Below are positions 16,292 through 23,945 of a stretch of DNA of 37,274 nt, piece after piece. Source of the stretch: Methylobacterium sp. J-090 (GTDB lineage: Bacteria; Pseudomonadota; Alphaproteobacteria; Rhizobiales; Beijerinckiaceae). The position numbers and the translations under genes are program-made. The first letter of the stretch is position 1; every line of letters begins with the position of its first letter. The stretch lies in the NCBI RefSeq assembly GCF_022829345.1, contig NZ_JAKSXV010000061.1, positions 1 through 37,274 of the forward strand, given 5' to 3'. The notes beneath the pieces were generated by a model, which was not told the DNA's origin, searched no databases, and saw nothing but the letters and a program-made list of their open reading frames with translations.

Positions 16292-16534
16292 TCAGTGCCG
16301 GGTCGCGGCGGGCCAGGGCAGGTTCGGCACCGCCGCCTCGCAGCCGGCGATGAGGGAGCCGCGCACATCCGCCGCGTCGTAGCCGTGCCCATGCGGAAAC
16401 GCGACGATCTGGGCCGTCGCCGCGCCGGCCTGACGGATCCGGGCGATCCAGGCCTCGGGGCCGCGCGCGAAGCGGACCTCGTAGGTCACGCCGTCCTGGT
16501 CGAAGGTGTGGGGTTCCAAGGTGCCGGATTCCAT
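16292..16534 (-). CDS. small conserved-looking protein, function unknown
   Basis: An 80-residue protein starting MESGTLEPHTFDQDG, with a strand-rich N-terminal half (VTYEVRFARG) and the motif FPHGHGYD near the middle. I chose the ATG at 16534; a longer frame exists upstream but its extra 13 residues are Gly/Arg-rich and look non-coding. It lies 59 bp upstream of the DUF2188-like gene on the same strand, so the two may be co-expressed. No family recognised. Confidence 0.6.
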   Translation of the reverse strand: MESGTLEPHTFDQDGVTYEVRFARGPEAWIARIRQAGAATAQIVAFPHGHGYDAADVRGSLIAGCEAAVPNLPWPAATRH

Positions 16535-16626
16535 GGCCGCGTCTCCCGGCCCCGCCCGGAGGCCTCGCCCCATATGGGCGGGCGGGCTATGGCCTCCAAG
16601 GTGTCTCGTCCCTTCGCAGGTTGCCC

Positions 16627-16917
16627 ATGCACCCGACCCTCACGCGCCCGACCCTCACGCACCCGACCCTCATGCGCTCGATCTTCCTGCGCCCGATCCT
16701 GGCCGCCCTGTGTGGCCTGGCGCTGACGATCCCGGCGGCCCCGGCGGAGGCGCAGGGCCGCCCGCGCGCTGCGGTACCGGCGCCGGACAACGGGCCGCCG
16801 AACCCGTTCGCCTCCAACTATCCCTCGCGCCCGCCCGAGGCGGTCCGGCCGAGGCCGCACCGGAACCGCCCCGCCGGCGAGGATCTCCGGCCACCGCGCG
16901 ACATCCCCGTGCGCTAG
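16627..16917 (+). CDS. short secreted proline-rich protein
   Basis: A 96-residue frame. A signal peptide is clear from MRSIFLRPILAALCGLALT to the AEAQG cleavage region; the mature part is Pro/Arg-rich and low-complexity. The start is uncertain: the ATG at 16627 follows a weak AGG, whereas the ATG at 16672 begins exactly at the signal peptide but lacks a visible ribosome site. The intervening DNA is a short CCGACCCTCACGC-type tandem repeat of about three units, so the first 15 residues may not be translated. Function unknown. Confidence 0.55.
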   Translation: MHPTLTRPTLTHPTLMRSIFLRPILAALCGLALTIPAAPAEAQGRPRAAVPAPDNGPPNPFASNYPSRPPEAVRPRPHRNRPAGEDLRPPRDIPVR

Positions 16918-17021
16918 AGCGTTTTCTGTGATCCCGGGATCGCAGAAAATACGCTATCCCTTTGTTGTGGATCGCATTGTCTTACGCCGAACCGGCAACC
17001 GCTTTGGCGGAAAATGCCCTG
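16914..17021 (+). repeat. dispersed repeat, copy 2
   Basis: The plus-orientation counterpart of the element at 13538-13648. It starts with a palindrome (AGAGCGTTTTCTG...CAGAAAATACGCT), then CCCTTTGTTGTGGATCGCAT and the tail ACGCCGAACCGGCAACCGC. It begins at the stop of the proline-rich protein gene, so the palindrome can serve as its terminator. Confidence 0.85.
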
Positions 17022-17121
17022 GGGCCGTGCCCGATCCGGTTGGATCGGATCACGCCTTCCGGATCCGCGTCGCGCCGCGCTTCCCGCGACGAACCGGCAT
17101 CAACCTTGTCGGAGCGCGCGC

Positions 17122-17703
17122 TCAAGCCCCCGGCAGCTCGCCCGCGATGGCCGTGACGATGCGCGGATCGTTGGGCTCCGTGTTGTGCGGGTAGGCGCCG
17201 AGCAGGCTGCCGTCGCGGGCGACCAGATACTTGTGGAAGTTCCAGCCCGGCGTCGCGCCGGGTTTTTCCGCCGCCGCCCAGCGGTAGAACGGGTGGGCGG
17301 CCGGCCCCTTCACGTGGGTCTTGCTCACGATGGGGAAGGTGACGCCGTGATTCTTGCGCGCGGCCTCCGCGATGGCGAGGCCGTCCAGGGGCTCCTGGTT
17401 GCCGAAATCCGGCGACGGCACGGCGATGACCGTGAGGCCCCGCGCGCCGAACCGGGTCCACAGGCCCTGGAGCCCGACGAACTGCCCGGCATAGCCGCAG
17501 GACGTGGCGGTGTTGACCACGAGGATCGGCTTGCCGGCCAGATCCGCCAGGGCGAGGCCGCCGCCCTCGGGCTTCTCGAAGGTGAAGGCGCCGGCCCGGG
17601 TCTCCCCGGCGAAGGCGCTCCGCGTGCCGCCGGCGAGGGCGGCGCCGAGGAGGATCAGGGCATGGCGGCGGCCCAGGGGGCCGAGGACAGGGGATGACGG
17701 CAT
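17122..17703 (-). CDS. exported glutathione peroxidase-like protein
   Basis: A 193-residue protein. The N-terminus GRRHALILLGAALAGG...AFA resembles a Tat-type signal, although the motif is incomplete. The peroxidase core has the peroxidatic cysteine in TATSCGYAGQ (C69), the glutamine in FGNQEP and the tryptophan in WNFHKYL. All three active-site positions are present, with cysteine rather than selenocysteine. Most bacterial homologues are cytosolic, so an exported form is notable. It probably reduces hydroperoxides in the periplasm. Confidence 0.87.
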   Translation of the reverse strand: MPSSPVLGPLGRRHALILLGAALAGGTRSAFAGETRAGAFTFEKPEGGGLALADLAGKPILVVNTATSCGYAGQFVGLQGLWTRFGARGLTVIAVPSPDFGNQEPLDGLAIAEAARKNHGVTFPIVSKTHVKGPAAHPFYRWAAAEKPGATPGWNFHKYLVARDGSLLGAYPHNTEPNDPRIVTAIAGELPGA

Positions 17704-17947
17704 GGCGGGACTCCCGGACGATTCGCGGCGCGGGGCAGCCGCGCAGGCTCGATTCGGAATCTAGGGCGGAAACGGCCCGCGTGTCGCGTCGCGGATCGTC
17801 CCAGGTGGCCCGGCGGGGGCCAAAGGGCGGGGCCAAGGGCGGGGCCATCACGGGGGGCGGGCGGAACCATCGGGCGGCCCCGAGCTTGAGCGTCCGAGAC
17901 GGCCCCGTCGGCCATCACCCCCATCGCCATCCGAAAGACACGCCTCC

Positions 17948-18451
17948 ATGCGCAGCCTGATTCTCGGCACAGCCCTTCTCGCCGCGAGCGCCCTCGGCGC
18001 CCTCGCCCAGGCGCCGGAGGCCACCGCCCCCGGTACGGCCCCGATCCCGGCCGCGCCCGCCACCCTGGCCAACGACCTGCGCCCGACCTTCGTGGCACAG
18101 AACCCCACCGACATGGTCACCTCCAAGCTCGTCGGCCTGACGATCCAGAACGGCGCCAACGAGACCATCGGCGAGATCGCCGACGTGGTCCTCGACGAGA
18201 AGAGCACGGTGAAGTCGTGGGTGGTCGGCGTCGGCGGCTTCCTCGGCATCGGCACGAAGTACGTCGCCATCGACCCGAGCGCCCTCAAGCTCGCCCGCGT
18301 CGACACCACCACCCTGAAGGCGACCATCGACACCAACAAGGACCAGCTCCGCGCCGCCCCGGAATACGTCTACCTCGGCAAGGCCAAGTCGGATGCGAAG
18401 AGCGACGCGAAGGCGGACACGAAGCCGGCCGAGGCCGGCAAGACGCCGTAA
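17948..18451 (+). CDS. exported PRC-barrel domain protein
   Basis: A 167-residue protein with a signal peptide (about 1-20, ending ALAQ). A PRC-barrel-like domain covers about residues 55-120, with the characteristic LVGLTIQNGANETIGEIADV and a following VVGVGGFLGIG strand. The C-terminus is a Lys/Asp/Ala-rich tail of SDAK-type repeats. Such exported PRC-barrel proteins are common in Hyphomicrobiales; their role is unclear. Confidence 0.85.
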   Translation: MRSLILGTALLAASALGALAQAPEATAPGTAPIPAAPATLANDLRPTFVAQNPTDMVTSKLVGLTIQNGANETIGEIADVVLDEKSTVKSWVVGVGGFLGIGTKYVAIDPSALKLARVDTTTLKATIDTNKDQLRAAPEYVYLGKAKSDAKSDAKADTKPAEAGKTP

Positions 18452-18660
18452 CACGACGCCGTAAGGGGGGGTCCCGGCGGCGGTGCCCCCCGTCGCACCG
18501 ACCGGATGGAGGGACCGGTGCGGCAGGGGTCCGATCGTCCGGGATCGCCTCACGCGAATGCGGGGCAGGAGTGCCCCGCAAAACGCCCGGGTCCGTCGGC
18601 GCTTCCCGCGCGCATGACGGGGTCGCGCGCGTTACCCAGCCAGCCCCGTCCCCCTTGCGA

Positions 18661-19463
18661 TCATGCCTTCTTCGCGGGCGGAGGGACCTTCAAATTGATC
18701 GTGATCGGCGGCAGGGAAATATAGCCGATCCGATCGTTCGTGTAGACGAACTGGGATCCCGCGGGCAAGCCACCTGCCACATCGGCATGAAAGGTATCGA
18801 ACCACCTCGTTCCGTGACTGCCGTCATGATCCGAGATGTTGATCGTGCACCCGACGTCGATCGTGAAACTTCCGTTCTTGTCATGCTCCGGATCGTATTG
18901 CGCGTCCTGCGACCGCTCGATCATGAACAGGGCCAGCAGGTCGAAGTGCAAGTTGGACGACTGAACGTTGGAGTTTTCGGACACCTGAAACCGCCAGATC
19001 GCGCCGTTGCCACCGGAGTTCGTCTCCGACAGATTCAAGATATTGACATCCGGAACGCTATAGGACGTGGACGTGCTCTGCGTTCCCGTCGAACTGACCG
19101 TCGCCGTGCCGTCCGTTCCAAAGAAGCCCACCGACTCGGAGAAACTCTTCGAAGACCCGACCGTGATGGTTACATTGCCGGGCGTCGAAGGCGGGGAGTG
19201 ATCGATGAGGGCGGTTTTTCCCGTCTCGGAATGATCGAAAAATCATAGGAATCAATGTAGATCGTCCCCCTTCTGTTGAGATAGGCATCTCCCGTCACTG
19301 AAATCATGTAATAATTGTTGTTTCCGGCCTCGTTGATGCAATTGAACTGCACGGATTCGGCCGTTGGGTGAACGTGGCCTCCATTCGTGGCATCACCATT
19401 CGCCGCAATGGTATATTTCGGAGCAACAACCAGTCCAGGTATGTTGTTTGAAACCGTCGACAT
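18661..19463 (-). pseudogene. unrecognised protein gene split by a one-base frameshift
   Basis: Two frames belong together: 19463 down to about 19240 (MSTVSNNIPGLVVAPKYT... to YIDSYDFS) and the adjacent frame from about 19240 to 18661 (...ETGKTALIDHSPPSTPG to the C-terminal LKVPPPAKKA). The second frame stays open upstream of its first start codon until just past the junction. The total of 803 nt is one base short of 268 codons, so one lost base explains the split; the A5 run at 19238-19242 is a likely site. The protein is Thr/Ser/Asn-rich and predicted strand-rich, without a signal peptide. Family not recognised. A sequencing error is an alternative to true inactivation. Confidence 0.65.
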
Positions 19464-19848
19464 ATATACTTACCCTCAAGCAAAACATATAACTAAAACG
19501 CGGTATTTTTATAAATACCCGATTTAGACAATGCAGCGTAAGTGATGGATCGAAATCTTGTCTACCGAAAAGACAGTTGCATAATGAATTTAGGTCGATT
19601 TCTAAAAAAATTAATGTGATTTGACGATACTGGATTTCCTAATAACTCTATCAGCCTCGCGATAGACCCGATCTCTGCTTGTGAAGACCGATCGACACCG
19701 GCCCCGCCGTGGCGGGCTTCGGCATATCCCGATCGTCCCTTCCGGGCTCATGGGTTTCGACATCTGGGTTTCGACATCTGGGTTTCGACATCCCACGCGT
19801 CAGGCTTTGACGATCGACCGCCGGCCTCGAAAAGGAACGCCCAGGACA
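19464..19848. other. AT-rich divergent intergenic region with a 14-bp triplicate repeat
   Basis: These 385 bp between two divergent unrecognised genes are markedly AT-richer than surrounding DNA, especially 19470-19640, and contain no gene I can support. Three perfect head-to-tail copies of TGGGTTTCGACATC lie at 19751-19792. The region presumably holds promoters for both flanking genes, but I cannot assign boxes with confidence. Confidence 0.6.
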
Positions 19849-20337
19849 ATGCCCATCAATTTCCCGTTGATCGAGCAGATGGTGAACGACCCACGCATAC
19901 CCAACGATGTGATCGGACATACGTTGTCGGCTATAAGCGATCCGGAAAAGGTAGCGGTCGGCAACTACATCGAAGATCATCATTGGAATCCCAACGCGGA
20001 AAATTACCACAGCTGGCAGGAAGTTCTGGCGGGCATGCACGAGGCCCCCCTCGCAGACGTGAATAATATTCACGAACTCTTGGAGTTTATGGTCAACGAC
20101 AATGTCAACGACAATCTCGATTGGCAAGAAATCCAGGGGCTCTTGGAGGGGGCGGCCCAGGAGGCCGAGGCCGCACTTCACCCCGGAGAGGGCCTGCCCG
20201 GAGGCGGAGAGGGCCTGCCCGGAGGCGGACAAGACGACGGAGGCGGAGGACCGGGCATCCCCGTCCCCGATCCCGGCGAGCCGGGAGGCATTCCGGATCT
20301 TCCGATCGAGCACGGAGGTGAGGGCGGCCGTCCATAG
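19849..20337 (+). CDS. unrecognised acidic protein with Gly/Pro-rich tail
   Basis: A 162-residue protein starting MPINFPLIEQMVNDPRI, with AAAGGAAC upstream of the ATG at 19849. Residues 1-105 are predicted helical and acidic; from about 110 the protein becomes low-complexity, with two GEGLPGGG units and a PVPDPGEPGG segment. There is no signal peptide. Base composition in its first half is AT-richer than in neighbouring genes, as in the divergent gene, suggesting the pair arrived together. Function unknown. Confidence 0.65.
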   Translation: MPINFPLIEQMVNDPRIPNDVIGHTLSAISDPEKVAVGNYIEDHHWNPNAENYHSWQEVLAGMHEAPLADVNNIHELLEFMVNDNVNDNLDWQEIQGLLEGAAQEAEAALHPGEGLPGGGEGLPGGGQDDGGGGPGIPVPDPGEPGGIPDLPIEHGGEGGRP

Positions 20338-20579
20338 GGGAATGAAGGGTGTGGCTCGGCTGGACATTCGACCGGGTGGGCCCGTCCCGGCGTCTCGCAT
20401 GAAACGCCCGGTCGCCGCCGCTGCTCTGTTCGAGTGCTCTGTTCGAGTCCTGCGGCGCAGGGGGAATCTCGCGAGAGACCTCTCCGGTGAGAGACTTCAG
20501 TGAGAGACTTCGAGGCGCTCCGGCGATGGGAACCCGGTGCCCTGTGCGGACGGCGGCGAACCTCACCCGCCGGGTCCGC

Positions 20580-21005
20580 TCAGTCCCGCTGGCGGATGAA
20601 ACTGTCCGGCGTGCCGGTGCCGGCCGCGACGAAGCGGATGTCGCGGGGTTCGCGCCGGGGGGTGTCGACGGAGAGGAACACCATCGGCTCCTCCAGGATC
20701 TCGGGCACGGAATGGACGACGCCGCGCTTGAAGAACACCAGGGTGCCGGGGCCGACCTCGATGGCGGGCTCGTCGGCGAACTTCATCAGGCAGCGGCCCG
20801 ACAGGGCGTAGAGGTACTCGTCGCAGGACGCGTGGCTGTGCGGCGGGGTCGGCCGGTAGACCCGGAACACCCGGGCGCTCGCCGCCGGATCGTCGGTGAA
20901 GCGGTGATCGGCCACCAGGGTGTCGGCGGTCTCGGGCAACCGGGCGGCGTGCGCCGCGACGTCGAACACGCCGTGGGCGGTGAGGGGTGTGGGGGCATCG
21001 TCCAT
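20580..21005 (-). CDS. cupin-domain protein
   Basis: A 141-residue single-cupin protein. Cupin motif 1 is PPHSHASCDEYLYALSG near residues 53-69, with metal-type His-x-His and Glu; motif 2 is GTLVFFKRGVVHSVP. The size fits small cupins that bind a metal and a sugar or organic acid, acting as isomerase, dioxygenase or sensor. It stands alone on the minus strand. Confidence 0.85.
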   Translation of the reverse strand: MDDAPTPLTAHGVFDVAAHAARLPETADTLVADHRFTDDPAASARVFRVYRPTPPHSHASCDEYLYALSGRCLMKFADEPAIEVGPGTLVFFKRGVVHSVPEILEEPMVFLSVDTPRREPRDIRFVAAGTGTPDSFIRQRD

Positions 21006-21294
21006 GGGTCGCGTCTCCTCCGGCAGACCTGGATCTTGCGGGTCTGGATTTTCGCCGGACGGTACCGGGTTTCCGGGGCGCGCCCAAGGGGCAAGGCAGC
21101 CGAGGGGCGGGGCGCGGAAGGGGTGGGGCGCCCCCTTCGGCCGGCGGTCGGGGGCAATTCCGAAGGCGGCAACTTAATCCGGGGTGGCGCGCGCGTCCCG
21201 ACACCTTCAGAAGGAAACCGAGCCCCTATGCTATCTCTCAACAGCAGAGAGCGAACCGAACCATCGGCTTGTGCTGACACGAGAGGAAAACATC

Positions 21295-21558
21295 ATGACC
21301 AAGACCCGTATCGCCACCCTCGCCACCGCGCTTGTTCTTGGCGTTGCCTCGCTCTCGCCCGCCATGGCCTACGAGCGGAAGGGCCGCTACACCGGCTTCC
21401 TGCCCTACGAGGTGGAGACGACGGGCACGGTCACCGCCCCGTCCCGCATCCCGGCCTACGGCGGTTGTCCCATGAGCTCGGCCGCCGAGGGCAATGCCAA
21501 TCAGCAGACCCGGCCCGTGATGCAGTACGGCCAGACCGCCGGCGGCAGCCGTTGCTGA
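21295..21558 (+). CDS. small secreted two-cysteine protein (paralogue 2)
   Basis: An 87-residue protein with signal peptide MTKTRIATLATALVLGV...AMA before YERKG, preceded by GAGAGGAAAA. The mature protein shares FLPYEVETTGT and GNANQQTRPVMQYGQTAGG with the protein at 13203-13463, including both cysteines. Upstream leaders also share a degenerate GAAC...ATCGG...TGT segment. Function unknown; two copies within 8 kb suggest a multicopy lineage-specific family. Confidence 0.85.
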   Translation: MTKTRIATLATALVLGVASLSPAMAYERKGRYTGFLPYEVETTGTVTAPSRIPAYGGCPMSSAAEGNANQQTRPVMQYGQTAGGSRC

Positions 21559-21596
21559 GCCAGCAGCCGCAACGCCAACACCGACAGGGCCCTTCG

Positions 21597-21695
21597 ATGA
21601 TTCTGAAGGGCTTCTCCTACGCCATGATCGTCGCCTTCGCCGGCGGTCTGGCCTTCACCATCGTGGGCACCTCCCACGCGATGATCGGTCTCTGA
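21597..21695 (+). CDS. small membrane peptide (tentative)
   Basis: A 32-codon frame, MILKGFSYAMIVAFAGG onward, ending at 21695. A single hydrophobic segment covers most of it. It starts 38 bp after the secreted-protein gene and its stop is directly followed by a strong hairpin, consistent with a short downstream cistron. The ribosome site (ACAGGG) is weak. It could be chance. Confidence 0.4.
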   Translation: MILKGFSYAMIVAFAGGLAFTIVGTSHAMIGL

Positions 21696-21697
21696 AG

Positions 21698-21800
21698 AGC
21701 CGTATCCGGCCTGATCGCATCGGGCCGGATACGGCTCGGGCCGTTGCCGTGACACGCCGTCTTTCGACGGACCGGCGACCGCTTCGTCGGAATGCGCTCC
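21698..21800 (+). repeat. terminator hairpin plus diverged copy 3 of the dispersed repeat
   Basis: A perfect 14-bp stem (AGCCGTATCCGGCC at 21698-21711 with its complement at 21723-21736) directly follows the preceding stop and probably terminates transcription; there is no T-tract. Next comes GTCTTTCGACGGACCGGCGA and a TTCGTCGGAATG segment, aligning with the tail of the repeats at 13538 and 16914 at most positions. The palindrome itself differs in sequence, as if stem sequence drifts while structure is kept. Confidence 0.6.
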
Positions 21801-21900
21801 GGGGTCCGCAGGCTCCGCCGCCCCGATGTCGCCCGGGCGGGCGTCACCACCCGGCACGCCGGGCGCATAAGATCAAAATCCCAAAAATAGGAATTTATGT

Positions 21901-21929
21901 TTGACAGCGCGACGCTCCTGAGCTATCAA
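21901..21929 (+). promoter_or_regulatory. sigma70-like promoter for the GTA cluster
   Basis: TTGACA at 21901-21906, a 17-bp spacer, then TATCAA at 21924-21929. An A/T-rich stretch (about 21870-21900) lies immediately upstream, like an UP element. Transcription would begin near 21936, 17 bp before the first GTA start codon. Confidence 0.65.
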
Positions 21930-21952
21930 AGGGGCACGGTCAGGAACTGTGG

Positions 21953-22660
21953 ATGAACGGGGCGGCGGCGATGAACCTCACCCCCATCGACCCCGCCCGG
22001 AAGGCGCGGGCCGAGGCGCTGTTTCGCGAGACGCACAAGACCGCGAGCGAGATCGCGGCGGAGACGGAGCTCAACGTCGCGACCCTGCGCAAGTGGTGCC
22101 GCCAGGAGGCCTGGCGCCCGCCCATCGCCAAAACCGCGCCGGCGGGGTGGTCGGCCGCGCGCTGCGCCGCCCTGGCGCGGATCGACGACGCCTACGGCGC
22201 GACCCGCGAGGATCTGGCCGCCGTGCTCGGCCTGACGCGGCGCAGGGCTCCGGCGCTGTTTTCCGCCTGCGGCCTGCCCGAGGCCTCGGATCCGGCACCG
22301 CCCGGGCCCGCCATCCTGCGGACACGGCTGCTGGCCCACGTCGCCCGGCAGATCGCGGCCTTCGACGCGGCGTTGAAGGATGCCGTCCCGGGATCGAAGC
22401 CGGACTCTTCCGGCCTCGACTCGGCCCGGGTTCTGCGCGACCTCGGCGGCCTCAAGCGCCTCCTCGACGATCTCGAAGTGTCCCTCAGGAGCGCGCCCGA
22501 TGCGACACGCGGTGAGAGCGCGGACGGGGCCGGCGACGCCGACCTGCCGGCCCTGCGCGCGCAGATCGCGCAGCGCTATGCGGCGTTCGTCGGCAAGCGG
22601 CCGGATGCCGGCCTTCCTCGCGAGCCTGCCGCCGCACCTGATCCGGGCGCTCGCCCGTGA
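21953..22660 (+). CDS. GTA small terminase-like protein (RcGTA g1 position)
   Basis: A 235-residue protein. A helix-turn-helix region spans about residues 25-55 (KTASEIAAETELNVATLRKW), as in phage small terminase subunits and transposase-type DNA-binding domains; the rest is helical and Ala-rich. It directly precedes the large terminase gene and overlaps it by 56 nt. The ATG at 21953 follows CAGGAA by 6 nt; another ATG at 21971 is possible. In RcGTA the equivalent gene has been identified as the small terminase. Confidence 0.75.
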   Translation: MNGAAAMNLTPIDPARKARAEALFRETHKTASEIAAETELNVATLRKWCRQEAWRPPIAKTAPAGWSAARCAALARIDDAYGATREDLAAVLGLTRRRAPALFSACGLPEASDPAPPGPAILRTRLLAHVARQIAAFDAALKDAVPGSKPDSSGLDSARVLRDLGGLKRLLDDLEVSLRSAPDATRGESADGAGDADLPALRAQIAQRYAAFVGKRPDAGLPREPAAAPDPGARP

Positions 22661-23882
22661 CTGGCTCCACACGGCGCGGGCCGACCAGCTGCCGCCCTGC
22701 GCGCACGATTCCTGGACGACTTGGGCGGTGGTGGGCGGGCGCGGCTCCGGAAAAACCCGCACGGGGGCCGAATGGGTCCGCGCCCTGGCGCTCGGCGACC
22801 CGGCCTTCACCGCCCGGCCCGTCGGCCGCATCGCGCTCATCGGCGAGACCTTCGCGGATGTCCGCGACGTGATGATCGAGGGGCCGTCGGGGCTGCTGGC
22901 CCTGAACGGCCCGCGCCCGCGCTGGTCGCCCTCGCGAAGGCGCCTCGACTGGGCCAACGGCGCCGTCGGCCTCGCCTTCTCGGCCGAGGAACCGGATTCC
23001 CTGCGCGGGCCCCAGTTCGCCGCCGCATGGTCCGACGAGATCGCCAAGTGGCGCTACGCGGACGCCGCCTGGGACATGATCCAGTTCGGCCTGCGCCTCG
23101 GCCACGCCCCGCGCGGCCTCGTCACCACCACGCCGCGCCCGATCCCGCTCCTGCGCCGCATCCTGGCCGACCCGGCGACGGTGATCAGCCGCTCGCGCAC
23201 GGCCGACAATGCCGAAAACCTCGCGCCGGGTTTCCTCGACGCGGTGGTGGGGCGCTATGCCGGCACCCGCCTCGGGCGCCAGGAACTCAACGGCGAACTC
23301 ATCGAGGATCGCGCCGACGCCCTGTGGACCCGCGCGCGCCTCGAGGCGACCCGCGTCGCGGGCGCCCCGGAGGATCTGCGCCGCATCGTCGTGGCAGTGG
23401 ACCCGCCGGCCACCTCGAAGGCCGGGGCCGATGCCTGCGGGATCGTCGCCGCCGGCCTGGCACCGTCCGGCCACGCCTACGTGCTCGCCGACGCCACCCT
23501 GGCGCGGGCGACGCCCGAGGCCTGGGCCGGGGCGGCGCTCGCCCTCTACCACCGGCTGTCCGCCGACGGCCTCGTCGTCGAGGTCAACCAGGGCGGCGAG
23601 ATGGTGACCGCGGTCCTCGCGCAGGTGGACGCCGCGGTGCCGGTGATCCCGGTGCGGGCCACCCGCGGAAAGTACCTGCGGGCCGAGCCGGTCTCGGTGC
23701 TCTACGCGCAGGGCCGCGTCCACCACGTCGGCGCCCTGCCGGCGCTCGAGGACGAGCTCTGCGATTTCGGCCCCGACGGCCTGTCGTCGGGCGCCTCGCC
23801 CGACCGCCTCGACGCCCTCGTGTGGGCGCTGTCCCACCTCCTGCTGCGGGGCTCGGCCGAGCCGCGCATCCGGCGGTTGTGA
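22605..23882 (+). CDS. GTA large terminase (DNA-packaging ATPase/nuclease)
   Basis: A 425-residue terminase large subunit. The ATPase domain has Walker A GGRGSGKT at residues 44-51 and the acidic Walker B-type pair in WSDEIAKW (144-145). The nuclease domain starts at VAVDPPATS. It packages DNA headfuls into capsids. I chose the ATG at 22605 because it gives the usual N-terminus (LPPHLIRALARDW); the frame is open further upstream but overlaps the small terminase. Confidence 0.92.
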   Translation: MPAFLASLPPHLIRALARDWLHTARADQLPPCAHDSWTTWAVVGGRGSGKTRTGAEWVRALALGDPAFTARPVGRIALIGETFADVRDVMIEGPSGLLALNGPRPRWSPSRRRLDWANGAVGLAFSAEEPDSLRGPQFAAAWSDEIAKWRYADAAWDMIQFGLRLGHAPRGLVTTTPRPIPLLRRILADPATVISRSRTADNAENLAPGFLDAVVGRYAGTRLGRQELNGELIEDRADALWTRARLEATRVAGAPEDLRRIVVAVDPPATSKAGADACGIVAAGLAPSGHAYVLADATLARATPEAWAGAALALYHRLSADGLVVEVNQGGEMVTAVLAQVDAAVPVIPVRATRGKYLRAEPVSVLYAQGRVHHVGALPALEDELCDFGPDGLSSGASPDRLDALVWALSHLLLRGSAEPRIRRL

Positions 23883-23945
23883 GCGCCGGCGCCCCGCACG
23901 CTCCGTCGACGCCACGCGACGGCATCGCGAAAAAGGATCGCCTCC

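Noticed and set aside
18661..19463. AidA/PixA-type inclusion body protein
   Set aside because: Size and strand-rich character are compatible, but I find no family motif, so the name is not supported.
18661..19463. Programmed frameshift in the unrecognised gene
   Set aside because: The A5 run could slip, but there is no stimulatory structure or family precedent.
19751..19792. CRISPR array
   Set aside because: Units are 14 bp and contiguous, with no spacers or cas genes.
21698..21736. Plain terminator unrelated to repeats
   Set aside because: It probably does terminate, but the following 60 bp align with the tail of the other two dispersed repeats, so I annotated both roles.
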